A stretch of DNA of 64,000 bases from Annona cherimola (Eukaryota > Streptophyta > Magnoliopsida > Magnoliales > Annonaceae), in the NCBI GenBank assembly GCA_030490835.1, contig CM059971.1:47788012-47852011 (forward strand). Reading direction: 5' to 3'. The notes beneath the pieces were generated by a model. It searched no databases, had not been told where the DNA came from, and was given only the letters and a program-made list of their open reading frames with translations. Shown in pieces: positions 1 through 9,729 of this stretch (position 1 is the first letter of the stretch; each line of letters begins with the position of its first letter). Position numbers and translations under genes: made by a program.

Positions 1-17
1 CTACTCCTAGATTACCA

Positions 18-209
18 ATGACTTGCAATTTTTGCAACAAGATAGGTCACAAAATTTATAAATGCAACTTTAAAAAATTGTATGACCATGGTGCAAAATT
101 AGTTTGGGTTCCAAGAAATACAAGATTTGGGCTTTCAAGAATAGAACAACAAAGATTAAATCAGTTTACTAACCTAAATGGACCCATAAAATGGGTACCA
201 AAGAGATAA
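18..209 (+). pseudogene. Copia-1 gag C-terminal fragment with zinc knuckle
   Basis: This is the C-terminal end of a copia Gag (nucleocapsid) protein. It carries one CCHC knuckle (CNFCNKIGHKIYKC, codons 3-16), which in this family binds the element RNA. It is collinear with the last 60 or so residues of the intact Copia-3 gag (ends at 63902). The reading frame ends with TAA at 207-209, and the protease starts in the +1 frame a few codons on, exactly as in Copia-3. The window edge cuts it on the left. Confidence 0.8.
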
Positions 210-3200
210 GATTTATTTGTTCATTTTTCAGATATATTTCAAGGCAAAGGCATGCAACGTTTGGTTCATGGATAGTGGTTGCTCAAAGCATATGACTGAA
301 GAAAGAAATTTATTTTATAAATTCAATCCTTGCAATGATGGAACTGTTGCCTTTAGGAACAACGAGAAAGGTAAAATTAAAGGTAAAAGAAATATTTATA
401 GTATTTCAAATGTATGTATGGAGGATGTGTTGTTTGTTGAAGAACTGAAGCACAATCTAATGAGTATTAGCCAATTATGTGACAAAGGATACAAGGTTGT
501 GTTTGAATCATCTATATGCAATGTATTTGATGGAGAACATATCATGTTTAGTGGAAAAAGACATGAAAATGTATATTTGGTTTCACTTGATGAATTAGAT
601 GGTCAATGTCTAATGGCCATTGACAATGATCCATGGGTTTGGCATAAGAGGCTTGGGCATATAAACATGACAAATATTAAGACCCTATGGAAAAAGAGTT
701 TGGTAGAAGGATTGCCAAAATTGAAATATGACAAAGATAAAATTTGCAAGGCATGTCAATTGTCAAAACAACCTAAAATGCCTTTCTCTACCAAAAAGGA
801 GATTTCCACCACTAGGTCACTTGAATTGCTACACACGGATCTATATGGGTCATCCAACATTTTAACCATTGGTGGAAAGAAGTATGTGTTTGTAATAGTT
901 GATAATTTTTCAAGATTCACATGGGTAATTCTCTTAGCTAGCAAAGACGAAGTCTTCTCTATGTTTGCAATTTTTGTAAATTTGGTGCAAAATGAAAAAT
1001 AAAGTACTATTATGACCATTAGAAGTGATCATGGTGGTGAGTTTGAAAATAAACGATTCATAAAATTACGCAATGAAAAAGGAATCCACCACACATTTTC
1101 TGCACCAAGAACTCCACAACAAAATAGAGTGATTGAAAGGAAAAATAGAACCATACAAGAGATGGCTAGAACAATGCTAAACGAGAGTAAATTATCCAAG
1201 AAATTTTGGGGTGAAGCTGTAAGTACAGCTTGTCATGTGTTGAACCAAGTTACCATTAGAGCAATCTTGAAAAATACCCCATATGAGCTATGGAAATGTA
1301 GAAAATCAAATATTTCATATTTTCATGCCTTTGCTTGCACATGTTATGTTTTGAACAATGAAAAAATCAACCTGGGAAAATTGGATGCTAAGAGTGATGA
1401 GGCAATATTCCTTGGTTACTCATCAAATAGCAAAGCATATAGAGTCTTCAATAAAAGGAACCAAGTTGTAGAAGAGCCAATACATGTTGTTTTTGATGAA
1501 TTTAACCCGTGCTCCAAAAGAAAAGATGATTTAAGTGATGCAGATGATGTCACAAGTAATCTTGAAAAACTGCATGTGGAAAAGCAAGAAGAATCCACGA
1601 AGGAAAAGGTAAGTGAAGGTAATAATTCCTACAAACCTCCAACTGATTTAAAGTTCAAAAATGCTCATCCAATTGAACAAGTTATAGGGAATGTCTATGA
1701 AGGTGTAAAGATTAGAAGGTCAAAACAAAATATTTGTGGACAATACGCCTTTGTATCCAAAATTGAACCATCCACTATTGACCAAGCTCTTGATGATGAA
1801 AACTGGATCATAGCAATGCAAGAAGAGCTAAATCAATTTGAAAGAAACTAAGTTTGGCATCTTGTTTCAAGACCAAAAGACTGTATTGTCATTGGCACAA
1901 AATGGGTCTTTAGGAATAAATTAAATGAAAGTGGACTTATGGTAAGAAACAAAGCTAGACTTGTGGCAAAAGGATACTCACAAGAAGAAGGAATAGACTT
2001 TGAGGATTCCTATGCTCCGGTTGCTAGATTAGAAGCTATTCTCATCTTACTAGCTTTTGCATCTCACATGAACTTCAAGTTGTTTCAAATGGATATTAAA
2101 AGTGCATTTTTGAATGGCTATATAAATGAAGAGGTGTATGTTGAACAACCATCTGGATTTGAGTAGAAAGATCAATCTAAATTTGTATACAAATTAACCA
2201 AAGCATTATATGGATTAAAACAAGCTCCAAGGGCTTGGTATGAAAGATTAAGCAAATTTCTGATTGATCATGACTTTCAAAAAGGAAAGGTAGACACCAC
2301 TTTGTTTATCAAGTATAAAGAAAGAGACATTTTGATTATTCAAATTTATGTAGATGACATTATTTTTGGTGTTACTAATGAGATTCTTTGTCAAGAATTC
2401 TCTGAGCTTATGCAGAAAGAATTTGAAATGAGTATGATGGGGGAGCTAAACTTCTTCCTTGGACTACAAATCAAGCAACTAAGTGAAGGGATCTTCATCA
2501 ACTAGTCCAAGTATATCAAAGAAATATTAAAGAAGTTTGACATGGAAAATAGCAAAGGGGCAAACACACTATGAGCTCAACTATTAAAATTGACAAAGAC
2601 GAGAAAGACAAACCAGTTAATTTAAAGTTATATAGAAGCATGATAGGCTCTTTATTATATTTAACTGCTTCTAGACCCGATATACTGTTTAGTGTTTATA
2701 TGTGCTCTAAATTTCAATCATGTCCAAAAGAATCACACTTGGTAGCTGTAAAAAGAATTTTTCAGATATTTAGTAGATACTACCAACATAGGACTTTGGT
2801 ATCCAAAGGGCTCTAATTTTGATCTAATCGGCTACTCGAATGCAGATTTTTCCGGTTACAAGGTAGATAGAAAAAGCACTAGTGGAACATGTCAGTTTCT
2901 TGGGAACATGTTGGTTTTATGGTTTTTAAGAAAATAAACTAGTGTTGCTCTATCTACGGCGGAAGCCGAATATATTGCCGCTGGGAGCTGTTGTGCCCAA
3001 TTGCTTTGGATGAAGCAACAACTTAAAGATTATGGTATGAACTTTAAAGATATACCTATTAGATGTGATAATACTAGTGCAATATGTTTAACTAAAAATC
3101 CAGTATTGCAATCTAGGACCAAGCATATAGACTTAAGACATCATTTGATTAGAGAACATGTAGAAAATCATGATATATGTTTAGAATATGTAAAAATAGA

Positions 3201-3291
3201 ATATCAAATTGCAGATATCTTTACCAAACCTCTAGCAAAAGAACCATTTTATAAAATTAGAAATGATATGGGAATGATTAAATTAACTTAG
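210..3291 (+). pseudogene. Copia-1 pol: protease, integrase, reverse transcriptase, RNase H (broken)
   Basis: A copia polyprotein relic. Aspartic protease motif DSG lies in WFMDSGCSKHM near 270. The integrase zinc-binding region (HKRLGH...CKAC) is near 640-760 and the integrase core near 820-1230. The reverse transcriptase runs about 1850-2560 with YVDD at about 2350. RNase H has STAEAEY at about 2950 and the conserved DIFTKPL at about 3215. In-frame stops are at 1000-1002, 1849-1851, 2164-2166, 2503-2505 and 2935-2937. A one-base loss near 2570 and a one-base gain near 2765 shift the frame and restore it. At 1000 and 2503 the sibling Copia-2 has CAA and CAG, so these stops fit C-to-T decay of methylated DNA. 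Not functional. Confidence 0.9.
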
Positions 3292-3387
3292 AAAAGCACA
3301 GGTTTAGGGGGAGTACAGTTTTAAGGGGAGCAGCCCCGCTATTCTCAAAGGCTTAACCCACTCCATCCCTATTTTTGATCAATTGAC

Positions 3388-3400
3388 AAAAAGGGGGAGA
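3388..3400 (+). other. Copia-1 upstream polypurine tract (PPT1)
   Basis: AAAAAGGGGGAGA preceded by TTGAC. The same purine block recurs just before the 3' LTR (7292-7305). The solo LTR inserted between them hides the original spacing of about 180 bp. A similar pair is seen in Copia-2 and Copia-4. Confidence 0.6.
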
Positions 3401-3543
3401 AGAGAGTAGTATCGGATTTAAATGCTTTTAGGCCTTAAATGTTTGCATGAATGTTTTTAACTTGTGATTTATTGGAAGTAGAATATATATGGTAAACTTC
3501 AAACTGCAATAATAGTTTATTTTAAAGACATTGAAAGATATAT

Positions 3544-6500
3544 TGTGAAACCCCGACCGTATACGCGTCATTTCGACCGTATATGCGTCATTTCAATATT
3601 TATAATTTTGTAATTATTTTATGAATAAATGAAAATTCATGAATTATATTGATGGATATGTGTATTGGAGATTGAAATAATGCAATTAGGAATTTAATCC
3701 CGTGAATAGTGTACGTGAATAGTGAACGTGAATAGTAACCGGGGACTAAGACCGTGATTAAGAGTTAATCACTTGGATTAACTTAATCACAAAAAGACAA
3801 AATAGAGATTTAATCACTACAGGACAAAATAGTATTACTTTTGGATATTTTAATCCAAATTTGGATTTTTGTGGAAAAATAGAAAAAAATTCATAAATTG
3901 CAATCCGGGCGTCGGAATTCGATGAAATTTTTTATGGATGGTTAAAAATTCATGATGAACATAATGAATGGATTAATATGTGATGAAAATCACAAATCAA
4001 AGGTCAAGATGAAGCGTCAAATGAAGATCGAAAAAGTAGCTTAACTTTTAATTAATTCCACTTTTGACTTTTTAAATAAAATAAATAATTAAAAAATAAA
4101 AAATTAATTAAAAGGCAGCTGCTGCAGGGGCTGGAGCAGGCTAGGGTGGCTGGAGGTTTGACTATGATCAATGGTCTATGATCATCATCATCTTTAATCA
4201 ACGGCTAGGATTTATTTAGCCTAAATTAAATAATTTCAAAAATTAAAAAAATAGGTTATAAATAGGGCTGCAATAGGGTTGCTGGAGCAGGCCTAGGGTG
4301 GGCAGCACATGGCTCAAATAATTTTTCAAAATTAAAAAGAAATACCAATTTATAATTAAATACCTCAAAACTAGGGGGTAAATTCCAAATTGTTGAAAAA
4401 TTCAACCCTATAAATAGGGCAGCAGGGGGAGAACTTCCAAGGCATCCAAAACCACTCCATTTGAGCATTTTGCACCCCTCACCACGTTTTAGCCTTGAAG
4501 AATAGAAGGTTGGAGAGAGAAAGTATGAGAAAAAGAGGCGTATCTCCACTTCGGGTAAGTGATTTCTACCCAAATTTCTTTTGAATGTTAAGTAGGGTAA
4601 AAACATGCTTAGATAATACCTAATCATGAGAAAATAAGTATAGATATAATGTTTAAATGGAATTATGCCAAAACATCAAAAATTCGGAGCGAAGATAAGG
4701 TATTCGGGAAGATAGCATATGATATGTGAAGATAATGCTCCAAAATTGATAAATGATGATTTGGGATGTATGATTATGATAAATATAATTTTGAAATGAT
4801 GATATATTAATTTCATGATTTTTAGAATTAAGATTATGCTTAAGTGAATTTATATTGATTTTTAGTATATGGAGAAAATGATTTTTTTGGCCAAGTAAAT
4901 GATGATAAATTCAAAATGTATGAAATTTTCTATGATATACTAGGCATAAGGTATCAAATTTTGGAACCCATGAACAGCTGTGAACAGTAACCTCGAATGA
5001 ACAGTAATATGCTACAGTGATTTGCTACAGTAAACAGCGTGATTTTGGAGAAAATTTTAGATTTATTTTTATATTTTATGAGGATATATGAATTGAATTT
5101 TTTAAGGATTTATGGATAAAAATCCATATAAGAAAATGATGATCACGCATTTTTAAAGATAACCTCTATAAAAAAAATTATTATGGAGAAAAATAAGGTT
5201 ATAAATGAATATAAAATATGCATGATAAAGTATGTATATCCTTTTCACTTGTATAGGAAAAGGAAAGGAAAGGATAAAGGAGTCGGATTAAAGCAAAGCA
5301 AAGGTAAGCAAGCAAACTTTTTAAAAATGATTTTATATGTTTTATATTGCAACCATGAAATATGTCGGAATTACTTTATTATAAGCAAATCCCTATGGAA
5401 GTAAGGAGAAATGTTAAGTTATGTGGAAATTGCTTTATCATAAGCAAATACTTATGAAAATAAGGGAAAATGTAGAAATGGTTGCATTATAATGGAAAAG
5501 GAAAATTTTGATTTCAAAATAATATTTGGTTTTACCAAATGAATTTAAAATGATTTATTAAAATGTTTTGAAGCGGATTTAAGAAGGTCAACCGATAATC
5601 GATTTAAATGAAGATTTTAAGGTAATGACCAAAGGATCATACAAGCTTACCTTCATATAAAAGTAACTCATGTGTCATGTAGACAAAGAATATGATACTA
5701 TATAAAGAAAATGAATTATCCATTGGTATATCCTTTGTTCATGAAAAACCCAGAAATGGGAAGAAAAGCATTTGCGAAATCTTTTGTCTTTAGATATTAA
5801 AATGTTTTCGAAATTGTTTTATCGCTCAAAATTTATTTAAAAACATTTTAGCAAAATTTTGAAATTACTATTTCTCAAATATTTCCTTCAAATATTTTAA
5901 ATGATTTAGAAATGTGTTATTTAAATGTTTCCAAAATTATTTAAGGTTGGTCATCCTTACAAAATATTTTATTAACTTGTTAACTTGGGCTATGCCAAGT
6001 TTTCAAGTTAGAAAAGGGAATACAGGCCGAGGTCTGTACTATTTTGAAATGACATGCTAGCATCAAATTTTAAAAAGGAAAAGTCACAGACTGGAGTTTT
6101 ATAAAAAGCATGCTAGCATATGCATATGGAGAAAGGAATGTGCACATGAGTTATGTACTAGGTCTACTGTAGAGGATATGCAGACCGGACGCGGTTGCAA
6201 GATGGGCCCCCTCTACATAGGCCAAGTCGCTTTAAAAGGCGAAATGCCGGCGGCGCTCTCCCTGAAATGGGGGAAGAACACGGATAACTGCTTGGCTCGC
6301 GAGTTATCAATAGAGATGGTTTCTCTCCTAAGGAGGAAAGGGTGGTCACTTGGTAAGTGTCACCTACCAGACGGACAGAAACGTTATGCATGATGCATAT
6401 GCTTGTTTTAAAAAGGTTTTATGAAAAATATTTTAAGGACATGAGAATGTCCTTGGAGAAAGGAAGTTTTACAAAAAATGTTTTATGTTCAGGAAAAAGA

Positions 6501-7262
6501 GATTTACATGTTAAGTTTGCAAGAACACGGATAACTGCTTGGCTCGCGAGTTATCAATAGAGATGGTTTCTCTCCTAAGGAGGAAAGGGTGATCACTTGG
6601 TAAGTGTCACCTACCAGACGGACAGAAACGTTATGCATGATGCATATGCTTGTTTTAAAAAGGTTTTATGAAAAATATTTTAAGGACATGAGAATGTCCT
6701 TGGAGAAAGGAAGTTTTACAAAAAATGTTTTATGTTCAAGAAAAAGAGATTTACATGTTAAGTTTGCAAGCATATGTTTTATGAAAGGTTTTATGAAAAG
6801 GTTTCCACTGGTCGATAGTAGATCACTTGATAAGTGTCTACTATTGAATAGGAGAAATGCATTTAAATGGAAAAAAACGCTTGCTTACTGAGTTTCGACT
6901 CACGTTTTGCTTTTCAAACCATAGACAGGTACAACACAGGTCAAGAAGGAAAGGAAAAAGAAGGTATGAAGAAAATTTTATGATATGTTGATCTGTATAT
7001 GATATGATTGATTTATGTATGTACGAAATGATCAGGTTAAAATAACCTGTATTGTACAAAAACAAGTATGAATGTTATCAATGATAATTGAGATTTGATG
7101 ATTAGTATGTGTCTTTATGTGATGAAAGAAAAAGAAAAAAATTTGGACGAGATTGAATTAAGTACCCGCCGCGTGATCAGGGCAACAATCCTGATTCACA
7201 CTTACCAATCGACAAGATCTTGGAGTAAGGACAAATGTGACGTCTCGGTTCGGGGCGCCACA
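3544..7262 (+). mobile_element. Ty3/gypsy solo LTR (long-LTR family A) inserted in Copia-1
   Basis: A 3719-bp sequence that begins TGTGAAACCCC and ends GGGGCGCCACA, flanked by a perfect 5-bp duplication TATAT (3539-3543 and 7263-7267). No internal coding region or second LTR is present, so this is a solo LTR, the usual product of LTR-LTR recombination. It is the same family as the 5' LTR of Gypsy-A (55714-58282), where primer site, gag and protease follow. A TATA-like TATAAATA lies at 4409-4416. It is about 1.1 kb longer than the Gypsy-A LTR, partly because of the tandem duplication at 6274-6767. The long LTR with these ends suggests a Tekay/Del-like chromovirus; the lineage is inferred. Confidence 0.92.
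6274..6767 (+). repeat. 247-bp tandem duplication inside the gypsy solo LTR
   Basis: Two nearly identical 247-bp copies, 6274-6520 and 6521-6767, both starting AAGAACACGG. Each contains the CACTTGGTAAGTG dyad and the palindrome-like TATGCATGATGCATA. The minus-strand LTR at 26078-29789 has amplified the same area independently with a 116-bp unit. Short reading frames here are by-products of the repeat. Confidence 0.9.
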
Positions 7263-7291
7263 TATATACTCAAATCGATTTTGTCAATCAT

Positions 7292-7305
7292 AAAAAAGGG
7301 AGAGA
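7292..7305 (+). other. Copia-1 polypurine tract next to 3' LTR
   Basis: AAAAAAGGGAGAGA directly before the LTR start at 7307. In this family the polypurine tract primes plus-strand DNA synthesis. It is preceded by TTTTGTCAATCAT, which also precedes the tract in Copia-4 (read on the minus strand). Confidence 0.75.
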
Positions 7306-7306
7306 T

Positions 7307-8829
7307 TGTTGGAAATATGTGCAAAATAAGCCAAGTTTATGTTTTGATGATTAACAAATCAATTTGAGTAAGTTTTGGTTACTAACATGTTTGTGAAGAT
7401 GATTAAAGGATATACAAATGAAGAAAATGAAGCATGACAAGTCAAGTCAATTTTCAAATCAACTCAGGCTTCAACTTAGGCCAAGTCGATCCCCAAGTCG
7501 ACTCAAGAAGCGACTTCAAAGCGTCGTTTTCGTCCAAAGTTGAAATCGAGAAGCAAAGCTGCCGAAGTCGCATCCCAAGTCAACTCCTCATGCGACTTGG
7601 GTAAAGTCGCAGACCAAGTCGACTTCAGCTTCAACTTCAGCACGGAACTTGCATATCAAGACTACTTAAAGACTCAAATGAAGATCAAATGAAGATAAAA
7701 GCAAGAAGGGTTGCATGAATCCATCATGTTGGATTATGAACACACATTTGGACATCATCATGCACTCCAAGACTCAAGTACTCAAGAATTCAAGAGAAGG
7801 AATCCAAGGTTTTCAAGATAAATAATCATACAGTGTTTCAGGAGATATAAATCAAGGGAATAACATCAATATGAAGAAAATCAAGTGATCAAAGTCATCT
7901 CTGAAGATTTCAAGTTCAACTAGCAAGCTGAAGGAGTGAAGTCGCACCGAAAGTCGACTTCACCTGCGACTTGGGTCAAGTCGAGGACCAAGTCGACCCA
8001 GACTAGAACTTGAAGAAGCTGCGTACAGCCGAAGTCGCACCCGAAGTCGATTCCATCTGCGACTTGGGCAAAGTCGCACCCGAAGTCGACTCCACCTACG
8101 ACTTGGGTCGCAACGGTCGGAAATTTTTTAAACGTTGGCGCATTAAATGCGTGCTACCTACTTTCAAACGTTCGGATTCCCTCGCAAATTATATAAGGCA
8201 TTCAATATGAACGAGGAGGGTAGCTGAGAATTCATTGACGAGCATAACTCCCATCTCTAAGAGCATTAAGTGATCAAGCCAACATCTAGAAGAAGAACCT
8301 TGCTTCTAAACTGTCAAGAGCTGCTTGTTGAATCATTAAGCCTAAGCTAGAAGTTCTTCTGTGCGCCAAATCTGCCTCTACACATCAGTAACGTGTAGGA
8401 ACTCTCTTTTTATTTTTCTTGTTGTATTGAACTTGATTTAGTTTGGGTAACTAAGATTAAGTGTAAGCAAAGTAGTGTGTGATTGGAGTGGAACTCGTCA
8501 CCTACTTGTGCTGTGAATTGTTGATGCCCCCTAGAGCTGGAATCTAGAAGAGAGCAGTGGCTCTAGTTGTATTTATGAAATACATATTGGAACCCAAGTC
8601 ACAAGAGGTGTGAGCTTGGAAGAGTGGAGTAGGGAAGGTTGCCCGAACCACTATAAAATCTTAGTTGTTGATTTTTATTTCTGCTCTCAGCACTACATTG
8701 CTTTCCATTTGTTTCTTCATAAAGGGGACTAGATTAATCCGAGGTAAAATTTCTGTTTAAGTTGAAAAATTTTAATTACCTAATTCACCCCTCCCCTCTT
8801 GGGTTATTGCCATTAACTCGGGACCAACA
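7307..8829 (+). mobile_element. Copia-1 3' LTR (Sirevirus type)
   Basis: A 1523-bp LTR with ends TGTTGG and CCAACA. Between about 7480 and 8110 it holds clusters of the palindromic AAGTCGCA / AAGTCGACT / TGCGACTT unit. A TATA box (TATATAAG) is at 8190-8197, so the clusters lie in U3. Sequence downstream to CTCGGGACCAACA matches the ends of the other Sirevirus LTRs in the window (20512, 62072, and minus-strand copies at 14005, 52912). It is directly followed by Copia-2 gag sequence (TCTAC...). Confidence 0.9.
8190..8197 (+). promoter_or_regulatory. TATA box of Copia-1 LTR
   Basis: TATATAAG about 880 bp into the LTR. It lies downstream of the palindromic array and at a position equivalent to CTATAAAAGG at 61212-61221 in the Copia-3 LTR. 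Presumed RNA polymerase II promoter of the element; not tested. Confidence 0.5.
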
Positions 8830-9697
8830 TCTACAACGAGCAACTCATCAAATGAAGACAATGAGGCAGCCAATTGTGCTTGAATATGTTGTATGGTAAG
8901 GATTGAGGAAGAAAACAATATAATCGGCCTCACTGCGACTGAAGTAATAGATGGACAAACCGTATCAATAAATTGCACCAGCAGTGAAGAGATAACCTCC
9001 AAACCCAATCACTCTAATACTAAGTCTATCTACTCCTCTACTCATGATTGTCTCAAATGTGTTGAGTTAGATGAATTGCAACAAGCGTATAATTCATTAT
9101 ATGATGAAATCAAAAAGCTAGGCAGTAAATTCACACTAAGGAAATGACAATGTGGCTTAATTATCATTGTGAATGGAAAATTAATTGAAAGAGTCAACCG
9201 CTTAGTAGATGAAAACAATGTCTTAACAAATAAAGTGGAAAGGCTAAAGAAAGAAAATGAATCATTAGCAAAATTTTCTAACCCAGAAAAAAGTGCAAAA
9301 ATATTTTTAAACATGACCACCCAAAACAATAAAAGAGAACTTGGGTATTCCACATTTGAGCAAGGTAAAAACGGTAAATCAAATGCTTTAAAATTAGGTA
9401 AACACCAAGCCAAGAAAAAACTTTTTCATAAACCTCTATGTTGCTTGGACTAAAAGGCCAACTTGGGAACTACATCATACATGGAGCCATACTCCAAGAT
9501 TACCAAAGGCATGCAATTTTTGCAACAAATTGGGCCATAAAATTTATAAGTGTAGAATAAAGAAATTACATGACCAAAGTGCCAAATTGGTTTGGGTGCC
9601 AAAAAATATTAGTTTTGTGCCTTCCAAAGTAGAGTAACGTAGACTCCAATGGCTCACTAACCCGAATGGACCCATAAAATGTGTACCAAAGAGATAA
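8830..9697 (+). pseudogene. Copia-2 gag C-terminal part
   Basis: Decayed Gag region: a Cys/Leu-rich segment (HDCLKCVELDELQQAYNSLY), a coiled-coil-like stretch at about 9169-9290 and a CCHC knuckle CNFCNKLGHKIYKC at about 9512-9553. It ends with TAA at 9695-9697, the same place as in Copia-1 and Copia-3. Internal stops at 9145-9147 and 9451-9453 and an indel break the frame. Collinear with residues about 328-593 of the intact Copia-3 gag. Confidence 0.85.
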
Positions 9698-9729
9698 ACT
9701 CTATGTGAAATTTTTTACTGGTATGTCTT

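Larger units (their letters stand above)
1..8829 (+). mobile_element. Copia-1, decayed Sirevirus-type Ty1/copia element (5' part outside window)
   Basis: The visible order is the gag C-terminus, protease, integrase, reverse transcriptase, RNase H, a polypurine tract, a gypsy solo LTR insertion (3544-7262), a second polypurine tract and the 3' LTR (7307-8829). The domain order PR-INT-RT-RH is that of Ty1/copia (Pseudoviridae). The LTR ends TGTTGG/CCAACA, the two polypurine tracts and the palindrome-rich LTR fit the Sirevirus lineage. No third reading frame lies between RNase H and the LTR, unlike Copia-2. The DNA right after the LTR is internal gag sequence of another element, so Copia-1 probably inserted into Copia-2; the matching TSD would lie upstream of the window. 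Several stop codons and two frameshifts show it is dead. Confidence 0.85.

Noticed and set aside
6164..6891. Short duplicated frames in the gypsy solo LTR
   Set aside because: Non-coding LTR; the two similar frames come from the 247-bp tandem duplication.
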